From NCBI RefSeq assembly GCF_024343735.1, contig NZ_RJUE01000059.1:124001-188000 (forward strand): a DNA stretch of 64,000 bases, read 5' to 3'. The position numbers and the translations under genes were made by a program. Below are positions 26,794-35,755 of the stretch, in pieces (the first letter of the stretch is position 1; the number at the start of each line of letters is the position of its first letter). Source of the stretch: Lacihabitans sp. CCS-44 (lineage in GTDB: Bacteria; Bacteroidota; Bacteroidia; Cytophagales; Spirosomataceae). The notes below the pieces were generated by a model. That model had not been told where the DNA came from. It worked only from the letters and a program-made list of their open reading frames with translations, and did not search any database.

Positions 26794-27065
26794 TATTTCT
26801 TCTTGGCTATCGCAGATTTCTCAAAAGTCAATTTGGCACCACCGCCAGCCGAAATCGTTACCGTAGTTTCGTCTGTAGACATTACTTTTCCGTGCAAACC
26901 TCCGGCTGTCACTACATCGTCACCAGCTTTAAGAGCATCCACCATTTTTTGTTGGTCCTTTTGTTTTTTTTGCTGTGGTCTGATCATAAAAAAATACATT
27001 ACCACAAACATACCCACCATCATGAGTAAAAATCCCATATTTCCTCCTGCTTGTAAAATCGTCAT
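26793..27065 (-). CDS. yajC: preprotein translocase subunit YajC
   Basis: Single-pass membrane subunit of the SecDF-YajC complex. The 90 residues hold one transmembrane helix (about 8-28) followed by the hallmark FMIRPQQKKQKD stretch and a small beta domain with GDDVVTAGGLHGKV. Start and stop codons overlap those of its neighbours by one base, so it is translationally coupled with DUF1573 and DUF721 genes. secDF is not in the window. Confidence 0.95.
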   Translation of the reverse strand: MTILQAGGNMGFLLMMVGMFVVMYFFMIRPQQKKQKDQQKMVDALKAGDDVVTAGGLHGKVMSTDETTVTISAGGGAKLTFEKSAIAKKK

Positions 27066-27493
27066 TATTGTTCGTTTTTATTTACTATTACATCAAAACT
27101 AACTACTTCTGAGGCATTTACAGCGTTTGAAGTAACCGTTACATATTTTTTATTGATTCCTGCTTTGCCAGCACTGTTGAATTCTACTTTGATTTCGCCA
27201 GTTTTACCTGCACCTATAGGCTTTTCGGGTTTTTCGGCCACAGTACAACCGCAGGTAACATCCACACTAACAATATTTAGCGGCATGGAACCCACGTTTT
27301 TAAACTTAAAAACTGTACTCACCACCTCGCCTTCTTTTATTTCGCCAAAGTCGTGGTTCGGATTTTCAAATTCAATCTTTGCAGAATCACTTTGAGATTC
27401 TCCATCAGCTGTATCAGAATTAGAAGTTGAATTACATTGCCAAAAACTCAATGCCATTAATAAAACGAGAACAGATAAGAATCCTTTTTTCAT
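27065..27493 (-). CDS. DUF1573 lipoprotein
   Basis: A 142-residue envelope protein. The signal peptide ends in a lipobox-like FWQC, followed by a serine- and aspartate-rich linker. The DUF1573 immunoglobulin-like fold follows, with the family pattern HDFGEIKEGEVVSTVFKFKN and the CGCTVAE cysteine motif (about 85-92). The function is unknown; the gene is a regular member of the nusB-yajC cluster in this phylum. Confidence 0.9.
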   Translation of the reverse strand: MKKGFLSVLVLLMALSFWQCNSTSNSDTADGESQSDSAKIEFENPNHDFGEIKEGEVVSTVFKFKNVGSMPLNIVSVDVTCGCTVAEKPEKPIGAGKTGEIKVEFNSAGKAGINKKYVTVTSNAVNASEVVSFDVIVNKNEQ

Positions 27494-27813
27494 TATGCCT
27501 TAGATTTTATTTGGTTCATTAAATTTTCCACATCTTCCAATAGCCTTTCGGCTTTCTGACGAGCCTCGTTTACCACTTTTTGTCCTTCGGCCTTCGCTTC
27601 ACTGCTTCCGCCTGACATTTCTGTGGCTACTTCGTCGCCTCTTTCTATCAAATCGGCAATGAAAACTTCTAACTGACCACGGTATTGTGAAAGCTTTGAT
27701 GCCAGTTTGTCACGGGTAACCTCGCCTTTGTCTGGTGCATACAAAATACCTATGGCTGTGCCGGCGGCCAATCCCGCCAAAAACGCTATGAATGATTTAG
27801 ATGAACTGCTCAT
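27493..27813 (-). CDS. YtxH-domain protein
   Basis: A 106-residue protein with one N-terminal membrane helix (FIAFLAGLAAGTAIGILYAPDKG), the signature of the YtxH/gas-vesicle-like family, followed by a long amphipathic helical tail rich in Ala, Glu and Lys. I chose the ATG at 27813 (MSSSSKSF) because the upstream in-frame extension is not conserved in appearance and overlaps the nusB 3' end. Probably membrane associated, perhaps stress related; no specific role can be claimed. Confidence 0.85.
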   Translation of the reverse strand: MSSSSKSFIAFLAGLAAGTAIGILYAPDKGEVTRDKLASKLSQYRGQLEVFIADLIERGDEVATEMSGGSSEAKAEGQKVVNEARQKAERLLEDVENLMNQIKSKA

Positions 27814-27871
27814 GATTGAAAATTTTCTTAAAATTATTCTAAAATTAAAAACTAGACAAACACTTTCAATT

Positions 27872-28993
27872 TTATTTATTGTCAAGCATTCCTCGGCCAG
27901 TTTTCTTGATTAATCCACGTGAAGATAGGTCTTTATTTACCGAATCCAAAATACCATTTATGAACTGCCCACTTTTGGCAGAACTATAGTTTTTCGATAT
28001 TTCTATAATTTCGTTGATCGTTACTTTTACTGGTATACTTGGGTAGTTCATAAGCTCACAAACAGCCATTTTGAGCAAAACACGGTCAGTTTCTATAATC
28101 CTTTCTATTTCCCAGTTTTTGAGAAAAGGCACCAAAATAGCCAATATCTCTTTTTCCTCGCTAACGGTCTGTTTGAAAAACGACTTCAAAAACTCCTTGC
28201 TCTCTTCCCAAACTTCATCTAGTTTTTCAACCACTACACTTTCTGTTTCTACAAAATCGTTGATGGAATGAAACAACATTGTGCGGAGAATTTCCTTATC
28301 TTCTACCCAAAAAATATTCATTTTCTCAAAAAACTCACCGCAAACCTCATGCTTCAAGAAAATATTTTTGATGATGTATTTAACTATTGCAAGGTCGTCT
28401 TCGGTGGTCCGGTTAACTATGGTTTGGTATTCTTCAAGATGGGCGTTTCCCTTCAGAGCCTCATTATAGACTCTGTTTATAAAAATACGCTCATTTTCCC
28501 AATTTATAGACCTTTTTAGAGACAAGTGTTCTAAATCTTTTGAATTCCTGATAGCCAAAATAACCTTATTGGTAGAAAGTTTCCCGATACCGTCAAATTT
28601 TTGACCGATTTCAGAAAGAAGATTTAACAAATAAAGATAAATATCATAGACTTTCTCGGCGTCAAGAACACTCTGAAGGGCATAAAAATCGTAATCTTTT
28701 TTGTTTTTGAGTTTGAGATATTCGCGGGCTTTTCCCAATACACTCTTAACCTCGGCTGGCAGGGTTTCGTCAGAAGGATAAATTCCATTATTTACTTCGT
28801 CAGAGAATAATGACTGTGTGAGTTTGAGCAGGCCAGTCAGTCTGTTTCTGTCTTGTTTTTCCATGGAGTTCAAGTCAGGAGCAAAGGACTCGGCAATAAC
28901 ATCTTGAGCCAGCTGGAAGTTTGCACCTTTTGATTTTTCAAAAGCATACAAAGTTTGCATTACCCTGATTCGAATTAGTCGACGATTAAGCAT
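27872..28993 (-). CDS. nusB: transcription antitermination factor NusB, long form
   Basis: NusB forms part of the antitermination complex on rRNA operons. The 373-residue protein is far longer than the ~140-residue enterobacterial form. The NusB fold is spread from the N-terminal RRLIRIRVMQTLYAFE to the C-terminal EILAILVPFLKNWEIERI, RVLLKMAVCEL and VTINEIIEISKNYSSAKSGQFINGILD, with an insertion in between; this extended form is usual in the phylum. It is the first gene of the seven-gene minus-strand operon. Confidence 0.92.
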   Translation of the reverse strand: MLNRRLIRIRVMQTLYAFEKSKGANFQLAQDVIAESFAPDLNSMEKQDRNRLTGLLKLTQSLFSDEVNNGIYPSDETLPAEVKSVLGKAREYLKLKNKKDYDFYALQSVLDAEKVYDIYLYLLNLLSEIGQKFDGIGKLSTNKVILAIRNSKDLEHLSLKRSINWENERIFINRVYNEALKGNAHLEEYQTIVNRTTEDDLAIVKYIIKNIFLKHEVCGEFFEKMNIFWVEDKEILRTMLFHSINDFVETESVVVEKLDEVWEESKEFLKSFFKQTVSEEKEILAILVPFLKNWEIERIIETDRVLLKMAVCELMNYPSIPVKVTINEIIEISKNYSSAKSGQFINGILDSVNKDLSSRGLIKKTGRGMLDNK

Positions 28994-29023
28994 ATTGTTT
29001 CAAAGAACTTTTCATTTCGGGTA

Positions 29024-29031
29024 CAAAGATA
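29024..29031 (-). promoter_or_regulatory. -7 promoter element of the nusB operon
   Basis: Minus strand TATCTTTG matches TAnnTTTG exactly, 31 bases before the nusB ATG. The -33 element is not clear. Confidence 0.45.
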
Positions 29032-29140
29032 AAAAAAAGATAGCTATTTTTAAGTCTTAATGAGTTTTGAAGCTTAAAATCTCAAAAATATTATTCAAGA
29101 CTATTTCATAAACTACTATATACAAGAGAATTACAACTCT

Positions 29141-30616
29141 ATGACCCCAAAAAAAAATAAAAATTCTAAATTGGCACTTCCAAAATTAATGGTCTTTTGT
29201 GTACTATTAATATTTTCTTCTCAATTAGCTTTTGGTCAAAAAACTATAACTAGAGAAGAATTCAAAAAGGACCTGGCCTCAGCAAAAAAGAATATTGAAA
29301 AATACCATTTGGGTCTATATTATTATGAATCCAAAGAAGAATTTGAGAACAGATACAAGGCAATTGTTGAAAATCTACCAGAAAAACTAAGTATTTTAGA
29401 AGCTTACAGACTCACCAACGAGTTTACAGGTGGCATGAAAGATTTACACACCTCTACCCTATTGCCCAAAAACTTCAATGAAAAAAAAGACAGAAAATCG
29501 CTTCCGCTTACCATTCGAAAAGTTGGAGAAAAGTTTTACATACATTTTAATATGTCTTCAGACAGCTCACTGATTAGAGGTTCTGAGATGATATCGATAG
29601 ACGGCGTGGCGATAAACAAAGACTTTGAAAGTTTTCAAAATCTCTGGGGAACAGACAATGGAAACGAGACCAGTAAAAAGTATTACAGCGAGCGGCTTTT
29701 TGCAAGAAACTACAACTATACATATGGCATTAAAGACAGTGTAAATGTAGCCTTCAAAAAACCGCAGAACGATTCTGTTTTTGTTAAAAAAGTAGCTTTT
29801 GAAACGCCGAAAGAGGCTACAAAAATACTTAACAAAAGGTATAAAAACGTAAGTAGGAAGAATCTCAGCTTCAAAATTCTAGATAGCCTAAATCACATTG
29901 CTTATTTGGATGTATTGAGTTTTAAAGAAAAAGGCAATAAATTCGATTTCCCTCAGCACAGATTCAAGAAATTATTAAAAAAACATTTCAAAGCCATCCA
30001 AAAAAACGAAATCGAACATTTAATTGTAGACTTCAGATTTAATGGTGGTGGCTTAATAAATAACGTTTCCAGGATTACGAAATATATTGCTCCAGAGCCT
30101 TTTGAGATTATCGATACTACCTACATCAAAAAGGCTTCATTCCTGAAAATCTTCCCGCCTTACTTCTTATTACCTTATATTGTTGGAAGATTTGTTTTCA
30201 AAAAGTTCGATGAAGATACCTTTATACGGGTTGGATCAAAAAGCAAAAAGACCAAACTTGCTAAAAAATACCATTACAATAAGAAAATTTATGTTTTGAT
30301 GGATGGAGGCTCATATTCTGCTACCACCTTTACCATTGGTTTATGGAAAGACATGAACAGGGCAACCTTCATAGGCATGCAGCCAGGCGGAGCAAACTGG
30401 GGTAGTTTTGCGGGACAGTGGAAAGACATAAAACTTCCAAACTCTAAACTGAAAGTACACATACCCTTAATGAAGATAATTCATGCCCAGCCAAACAAAA
30501 CTACTAAGACTTTTTTTGTGGAACCCGATTATTATGTGGAGCAATCTTTTGATGATTTTATCAAGCGAAAAGACGCTCAATTGAACTTTGCTTTAGATTT
30601 GATTAAAAATAAATGA
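29141..30616 (+). CDS. S41-family peptidase-like secreted protein
   Basis: A 491-residue exported protein with a signal peptide ending FSSQLAFGQ. The C-terminal half carries the S41 (tail-specific protease) fold: HLIVDFRFNGGGLINNVSRI (near residues 292-311) and the nucleophile segment MDGGSYSATTFTIGLWKD with the serine near residue 391. An N-terminal EFTGGMKDLHTST segment matches the S41 helical domain. A classical PDZ insertion is reduced or absent. The substrate is unknown; the gene is monocistronic. Confidence 0.82.
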   Translation: MTPKKNKNSKLALPKLMVFCVLLIFSSQLAFGQKTITREEFKKDLASAKKNIEKYHLGLYYYESKEEFENRYKAIVENLPEKLSILEAYRLTNEFTGGMKDLHTSTLLPKNFNEKKDRKSLPLTIRKVGEKFYIHFNMSSDSSLIRGSEMISIDGVAINKDFESFQNLWGTDNGNETSKKYYSERLFARNYNYTYGIKDSVNVAFKKPQNDSVFVKKVAFETPKEATKILNKRYKNVSRKNLSFKILDSLNHIAYLDVLSFKEKGNKFDFPQHRFKKLLKKHFKAIQKNEIEHLIVDFRFNGGGLINNVSRITKYIAPEPFEIIDTTYIKKASFLKIFPPYFLLPYIVGRFVFKKFDEDTFIRVGSKSKKTKLAKKYHYNKKIYVLMDGGSYSATTFTIGLWKDMNRATFIGMQPGGANWGSFAGQWKDIKLPNSKLKVHIPLMKIIHAQPNKTTKTFFVEPDYYVEQSFDDFIKRKDAQLNFALDLIKNK

Positions 30617-30728
30617 GCAATCTCATGTACTTCAACCTATCATTTCATTAATTTTGTCATGCTTTAGGTTTCGATGAAAACAATGAAGAGAAACCCTGCT
30701 CAATGCAAGCATAATTCAAAACTATAAA

Positions 30729-31391
30729 ATGCAGGAAATCAAAAACCTCATCATGAAAGACATCATACTCGAATGGCGGCAGAAGTACGCTTTCAATGGT
30801 ATGGTTTTGTATGTGGTTTCAACAGTTTTTATGTGTTATATTAGTTTTAAACTAAAAACCAATAGCATTGAGCCTATCACTTGGAATACGCTTTTTTGGA
30901 TAATTATTCTGTTTTCAGCAGTAAATTCCATCACCAAAAGTTTTATTCAAGAAAAAACAGGGCGACAATTATATTATTACCAGATAGCCAAACCTAGCTC
31001 TATCATTTTAGCCAAAATCATTTATAATTTTCTATTAATGGTATTCTTGGGCTTCCTAGGTTTTTTGATTTACTCCATTTTTATGGGAAATAAAGCCGAA
31101 AATCTCGGCTTGTACCTTTTGTCATTGACTTTGGGGGCCTTGGGCTTTAGTGCTAGTTTGACCCTCATTGCAGGTATTGCCTCAAAATCAGACAATACAG
31201 CAGGACTAATGGCTGTGCTAAGTTTCCCGATTTTACTCCCTATACTGAGCATGCTTATAAAACTCTCCAAAAATGCCATGGATGGGTTGGCTTTTAGAGC
31301 AAGTTATGATGAAATATTGGTCATTTCAGGAATTGATTTAATAGTTATTGCGTTAAGTTATATGTTGTTTCCATTTCTTTGGAAAAGTTAA
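30729..31391 (+). CDS. ccmB: haem exporter subunit CcmB
   Basis: Membrane subunit of the CcmAB haem-handling ABC complex in cytochrome c maturation system I. It has 220 residues and six predicted membrane helices, with the N-terminal IMKDIILEWRQKYAFNGM typical of CcmB. CcmA is not adjacent in this window. The gene begins the run ccmB-ccmC-ccmD-ccmE, with a 4-base gap to ccmC. Confidence 0.93.
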   Translation: MQEIKNLIMKDIILEWRQKYAFNGMVLYVVSTVFMCYISFKLKTNSIEPITWNTLFWIIILFSAVNSITKSFIQEKTGRQLYYYQIAKPSSIILAKIIYNFLLMVFLGFLGFLIYSIFMGNKAENLGLYLLSLTLGALGFSASLTLIAGIASKSDNTAGLMAVLSFPILLPILSMLIKLSKNAMDGLAFRASYDEILVISGIDLIVIALSYMLFPFLWKS

Positions 31392-31395
31392 AAAT

Positions 31396-32061
31396 ATGAG
31401 AAAAATCTGGTGGAAATTTTTGGCTGCGGGCCTCTTACTTTATACAGTTATCTTTGGACTAATTGGCGAAGTGCCAAGGCAACCCATCTTGAATGAAACT
31501 ATAAGAAATGTCTATTTTCATGTACCGATGTGGTTTGGTATGATGGCCTTGATGATTTCCTCTTTGGTTTATTCCATCAAATATCTGAGAAACGGACAAG
31601 TCCAAGACGATGTATATGCTGTAGAATTTGCCAACGTAGCCATCATTTTTGGAGTTTTAGGTTTTATAACTGGCTCTATTTGGGGAAATTACACATGGGG
31701 AGACCCACTTCCTAAAGACCCTAAAATCATAGCCGTAGAAGTTGGCTTACTTATTTACTCGGCTTACTTCGTACTCCGAGGCTCATTTGAAGACGAACAA
31801 AAGAAAGCTAGACTTTCGGCCGTTTACAACATATTTGCCTTTGCATCATTTATGCCATTGGTGTGGATATTACCTCGCCTTACGGACTCTTTGCACCCTG
31901 GCAATGGCGGCAATCCCGCCTTTGGCAAATACGATATGGACAGTAATATGCGTATGGTATTTTACCCAGCTATTCTCGCTTGGATTTTGGTAGGTGTTTG
32001 GATATCGTCGCTTAGAATTAGAATAAAATTATTGAATAACCATTTACAAGATAATCTATGA
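31396..32061 (+). CDS. ccmC: cytochrome c maturation protein CcmC/CcsA (haem handling)
   Basis: Transfers haem to CcmE at the outer face of the inner membrane. The 221-residue, six-helix protein has the tryptophan-rich signature SIWGNYTWGDP (about 95-105), and periplasmic histidines in NVYFHVPMW and DSLHPGNGG, the expected haem ligands. Its stop overlaps the ATG of the small CcmD-like gene (ATGA). Confidence 0.93.
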   Translation: MRKIWWKFLAAGLLLYTVIFGLIGEVPRQPILNETIRNVYFHVPMWFGMMALMISSLVYSIKYLRNGQVQDDVYAVEFANVAIIFGVLGFITGSIWGNYTWGDPLPKDPKIIAVEVGLLIYSAYFVLRGSFEDEQKKARLSAVYNIFAFASFMPLVWILPRLTDSLHPGNGGNPAFGKYDMDSNMRMVFYPAILAWILVGVWISSLRIRIKLLNNHLQDNL

Positions 32062-32225
32062 GTTTATTGAATTTGCAAGATGTAGAAATGGCGGATGCTT
32101 TCAGAGCAGACGGTAAAATATACGTGGTAGTGGCTGTTGTATCGATAGTAGTTATAGGTTTAATAGCCTACCTATTCAGTATCGACAGGAAAGTAAGTAA
32201 GCTGGAAAAAGAAATAAAGAAATAG
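32058..32225 (+). CDS. ccmD: CcmD-like small membrane protein
   Basis: A 55-residue protein that starts in the ATGA overlap with the ccmC stop. It has one hydrophobic segment (KIYVVVAVVSIVVIGLIAYL, residues about 21-40) followed by a lysine-rich tail (DRKVSKLEKEIKK). Position between ccmC and ccmE and this architecture fit CcmD, which stabilises the CcmC-CcmE complex. The sequence itself is too short to prove the family. Confidence 0.8.
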   Translation: MSLLNLQDVEMADAFRADGKIYVVVAVVSIVVIGLIAYLFSIDRKVSKLEKEIKK

Positions 32226-32265
32226 TTTTGAAGAGTTTAAACTTCATGAACTAAAAAAAACAAAA

Positions 32266-32691
32266 ATGAAAAAAACACATATCATTGCATTGGTGGTTAT
32301 AGCTATTGCAATCACGATGATTATCTCAACCATAGGTGATGCCAGCACTTATGCCTCTTTCAAAGAAGCCAAAGAGATGGCCGAAAATGGCGAAAAAGGT
32401 TCTATTCACGTGGTGGGAGAACTGATAAAAGGAGCTGACGGAAAACCATTGGGAATGAAATATGAGCCATCGGTAGACCCCAATCATTTCGAATTTATGA
32501 TGCGTGACTCTCTAAACAATGAAGAGTTGGTGGTGTTTAAACAACCAAAACCGCAAGACATGGATAAGTCTGAAAAAGTAGTGGTGGTAGGTCACATGGA
32601 CTTGAATACCAAACAATTTGAGGCAGAACAAATTCTATTGAAGTGTCCTTCGAAATACAATAACGGCGAATTAAAAGTCGAAAGTGAATGA
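32266..32691 (+). CDS. ccmE: haem chaperone CcmE, CxxxY variant
   Basis: Periplasmic, membrane-anchored haem chaperone. The 141 residues have an N-terminal anchor (IALVVIAIAITMIIS), an OB-fold beta barrel and a flexible tail. In classical CcmE haem binds a histidine in HxxxY; here the position reads CPSKY, that is Cys127 to Tyr131 in LLKCPSKY. Cysteine-type CcmE proteins are known in archaea and some anaerobic bacteria, so this is probably functional. It overlaps the isochorismate synthase gene by 4 bases. Confidence 0.92.
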   Translation: MKKTHIIALVVIAIAITMIISTIGDASTYASFKEAKEMAENGEKGSIHVVGELIKGADGKPLGMKYEPSVDPNHFEFMMRDSLNNEELVVFKQPKPQDMDKSEKVVVVGHMDLNTKQFEAEQILLKCPSKYNNGELKVESE

Positions 32692-33851
32692 TTGCCACGA
32701 AATCGAGCATAAATATTGATCTTTTTTTGGAGAACTGCATAGAGCAAAAGTTCCCTTTTGCTCTATACAAAATGCCCAATACTACCCAAATTAAGTTAAT
32801 AGTCAGTTTTGATAAATCTGAAACCAGAAAAAAGATTGACTTTGACGAATGCGGCTCAGGGTTTGTGATGGCTCCATACGACAAAGAAAACGAACTCCCC
32901 TACTTTTACAAAAACGACTTCGAACTTGATGTTCAAGACTTTGCAGACATTGAAGTACCAGAATATTTGAAGGATAAATTTGAGTTATCAAATAATATTC
33001 TTTCAGAAAACTTTTCATTAAAAGCCAAAAATGATCCTTGCGATAGCCTATCACACAAAAAGAAAGTTGAATCTGTAATTACCTGCATACAGAACGGAGA
33101 AGCCAAAAAAGTAGTCCTTTCCAGAAAAAAACACCTGGGAGAAATTGCAGAAAATAACCTAATAAAAGGTTTTCAAAACCTTTCAAAATCCAATCCAAGC
33201 GGTTTTGTATCTTTGGTAAATGTACCATGGAAAAACCAAGTGTGGCTAGGAGCCTCACCCGAAATATTGGTCTCGCAAGACGAAAACGGTTTTTTTAAAA
33301 CAGTCTCCTTGGCAGGAACCCAGTCCGCCTTTGACAAAGATGGACAAGAAATAAGGCCTATAGACGCCCTCTGGTCGCATAAAGAAATTGAAGAGCAGGC
33401 GTTTGTAGGTAGGTATATCATTAACTGCCTTAAGAAAATCAGAGTGAGAGAATTTCTCGAAGAAGGCCCAAAGACCATAAAAGCCGGTAATCTCCTACAC
33501 CTCAACACCAGCTATACCATTGACACCAATGAGATAAACTTTAGCAATCTCAGCTCAGTAATGCTCGACCTGCTCCACCCCACTCCTGCCGTGTGCGGAA
33601 TGCCTAAAGAATTAGCTGAGGGCATCATTGAGCGTGTAGAAGACTACGACAGAGAGTTTTACAGTGGCTATTTAGGTCCTGTAAATATTCAAAATCGTAG
33701 CCAATTGTTTGTAAATATCCGTACAATGAAAATAGAAAATGGGCAAGTTTATGCTTTTGCAGGAGGTGGGATAACCGAAGACTCTGACCCTGAAAAAGAG
33801 TGGAACGAAACCGAAATAAAACTACAAACTATCCTCAAGTCTTTCTCTTGA
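32688..33851 (+). CDS. menF: isochorismate synthase (chorismate-binding enzyme)
   Basis: Converts chorismate to isochorismate for menaquinone synthesis. The 387-residue protein has the chorismate-binding fold in its C-terminal two thirds: KKVVLSRKKHLG, WLGASPEILVS, TVSLAGTQS, the HLNTSYTI histidine, LLHPTPAVCGMPKE and YSGYLGPVNIQ, ending with GGGITEDSDPEKEWNETEIK. The ATG is inside the ccmE stop (ATGATTG), so it is cotranscribed with the ccm genes; other men genes are not in the window. A role in siderophore synthesis is less likely. Confidence 0.9.
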   Translation: MIATKSSINIDLFLENCIEQKFPFALYKMPNTTQIKLIVSFDKSETRKKIDFDECGSGFVMAPYDKENELPYFYKNDFELDVQDFADIEVPEYLKDKFELSNNILSENFSLKAKNDPCDSLSHKKKVESVITCIQNGEAKKVVLSRKKHLGEIAENNLIKGFQNLSKSNPSGFVSLVNVPWKNQVWLGASPEILVSQDENGFFKTVSLAGTQSAFDKDGQEIRPIDALWSHKEIEEQAFVGRYIINCLKKIRVREFLEEGPKTIKAGNLLHLNTSYTIDTNEINFSNLSSVMLDLLHPTPAVCGMPKELAEGIIERVEDYDREFYSGYLGPVNIQNRSQLFVNIRTMKIENGQVYAFAGGGITEDSDPEKEWNETEIKLQTILKSFS

Positions 33852-34045
33852 AAAGTATCATTAATTCGCAATCTAGTTTTTTTTATTACTTTCCATAAAA
33901 TAAAATGTCTAAATATTGACAAAAAAATAATTTTCATAAAATACTAACAATCAGCACATTGAATTAACGCAAAGAATAATTTCTGAGAATAAATTTGATT
34001 TATAGAAATAAACACAATAGCTTTAGGAAAGAGAAAAGTTTTTTT

Positions 34046-34060
34046 TGGCACGATTAATGT
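34046..34060 (+). promoter_or_regulatory. putative sigma-54-type promoter upstream of rpoN
   Basis: TGGCACG (34046-34052) matches the -24 element of sigma-54 promoters, and a GT follows ten bases after the GG, exactly where the -12 GC should be. The start codon of rpoN is 50 bases downstream. This suggests self-regulation, but the -12 element is imperfect. Confidence 0.4.
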
Positions 34061-34109
34061 AATACCCTAAAAAATATTCCTAATAAATCATTGAGAAAAC
34101 TCTAATAAA

Positions 34110-35600
34110 ATGCAAAAACTAGCTCTAAGTCAATCACTCCAACAGAGGCTTTCCCCTCAACAAATACAATTCATCAAATTGCTTCAGATTCCTACAGCTG
34201 AACTCAGCCAGAGAATCGAAGAGGAACTTGAGATAAATCCTGCTTTAGAAGAAGGCATGGAGATACAAGAACGAAACCAAGATGACGATATTTATGGTGA
34301 CAATTCTGGTTCTTCAGATGATGAGTACAACAACGACTATAACGAATACGATAGTCTTGACACGTACAACCTAAACGAACTCAACGTAAAAGAGTATATT
34401 AACCAAGATGAGTACTCTGGTTATAAAATGGCTAGTGATGGCTGGGGTGAAGAAGAAAAGGACACCATGCCAGTAGTGGCTATGGATTCACTATCTGAAT
34501 CACTTTTGCAACAGTTAGGATTTTTAAGACTAAATGAACGAGAGACACAGATTGGGCAACAACTTATTGGGTCTATTGAAGACGACGGGTATTTGAGAAG
34601 ACCCATTAGATCGATATGCAATGATTTAGCTTTTGGTCAGAATATTTATTGTTCGGAAGATGAAGTAATCACAATTCTGAAAAAAATACAAAAATTCGAA
34701 CCAGCTGGAATCGGAGCCAGAGATTTGCAAGAATGTTTGATTCTTCAATTAGAAAAAAACAGAAACTCCCTCGAAAACAATATAGCTCTTACTATTCTTG
34801 AAGATCATTTTGAAGAATTTACAAAAAAGCATTTTGACAAAATTCAGAGAAAATTAAGCATTGAAGACGAAACTTTAAAGAAATCGCTAGGTCTTATTAC
34901 ACGTTTGAACCCGAAACCAGGCAATATGGGATCTTCGGAAAACAACGTGGCTTATCTGATGGCCGATTTTATAGTTTCTTCAGTAAATGGAAAACTAGAA
35001 ATTGTTTTGAATTCAAAAAATGCTCCTCAGTTGAGAGTGAGCAGGTCGTTTTCAGAAATGCTCGATACCTACGACAAAAGCAACAAACAAAATCGCCACA
35101 TCAAAGAAACAGTGAGCTTCGTAAAACAAAAACTTGACGCCGCAAAATGGTTTATAGATGCCATCAAACAAAGACAACAAACGCTTTTGAAAACCATGGA
35201 AGCCATTGTGGTGTACCAACAAGAGTTTTTCAACGAAGGTGACGAAAACAAACTTAAACCAATGATTCTGAAGGACATAGCTGAAAGAATCGATATGGAT
35301 ATTTCAACAGTATCTAGAGTTGCAAACAGCAAATCCGTTCAAACTGACTTTGGTATTTACCCACTAAAATATTTCTTCTCAGAAGGTATTGCCACTGACA
35401 ACGGAGAGGAAGCATCTAGCAGAGAAGTGAAAAACATCTTGAAAGAATTGATAGAAAGCGAACCAAAACATTCGCCACTTTCGGACGACAAACTGGAAAA
35501 ACTTCTTAAAAAACGTGGTTATAATATTGCTCGTAGAACTGTGGCCAAATACAGAGAGCAATTGGCTATCCCAGTGGCTAGATTAAGAAAAGAAATGTAA
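34110..35600 (+). CDS. rpoN: RNA polymerase sigma-54 factor
   Basis: Alternative sigma factor requiring enhancer-binding AAA+ activators. All regions are present in 496 residues: the glutamine- and leucine-rich region I (LALSQSLQQRLSPQQIQFIK), the acidic region II (about 52-125, very rich in Asp, Asn and Tyr), the core-binding domain, and the RpoN box ARRTVAKYRE near 474-483. No sigma-54 activator is adjacent. Transcription likely ends at a hairpin at 35633. Confidence 0.97.
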   Translation: MQKLALSQSLQQRLSPQQIQFIKLLQIPTAELSQRIEEELEINPALEEGMEIQERNQDDDIYGDNSGSSDDEYNNDYNEYDSLDTYNLNELNVKEYINQDEYSGYKMASDGWGEEEKDTMPVVAMDSLSESLLQQLGFLRLNERETQIGQQLIGSIEDDGYLRRPIRSICNDLAFGQNIYCSEDEVITILKKIQKFEPAGIGARDLQECLILQLEKNRNSLENNIALTILEDHFEEFTKKHFDKIQRKLSIEDETLKKSLGLITRLNPKPGNMGSSENNVAYLMADFIVSSVNGKLEIVLNSKNAPQLRVSRSFSEMLDTYDKSNKQNRHIKETVSFVKQKLDAAKWFIDAIKQRQQTLLKTMEAIVVYQQEFFNEGDENKLKPMILKDIAERIDMDISTVSRVANSKSVQTDFGIYPLKYFFSEGIATDNGEEASSREVKNILKELIESEPKHSPLSDDKLEKLLKKRGYNIARRTVAKYREQLAIPVARLRKEM

Positions 35601-35632
35601 GACATTCATTAATATTTTAAATACTATCAAAG

Positions 35633-35662
35633 AATCCTATTCAAAACGAGTAGGATTTTTTT
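35633..35662 (+). terminator. rho-independent terminator of rpoN
   Basis: AATCCTA (35633-35639) pairs with TAGGATT (35651-35657), followed by a T run. Confidence 0.75.
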
Positions 35663-35681
35663 GTCATTAGCCAACAACTTT

Positions 35682-35715
35682 TTGCGGTAGCAAAGCATTT
35701 AAAGCCTTATATTTG
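35682..35715 (+). promoter_or_regulatory. promoter of the PAP2-like/hemC operon
   Basis: TTG (35682-35684) and TATATTTG (35708-35715) are 23 bases apart, matching TTG-N17-23-TAnnTTTG exactly. The GTG start follows 40 bases downstream. Confidence 0.6.
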
Positions 35716-35755
35716 TGATGCGTTTCTATATATAAAACCAATCGCTGAAAACAAA

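Noticed and set aside
34421-34621. Antisense frame inside rpoN
   Set aside because: It is a shadow of the rpoN reading frame with no promoter of its own.
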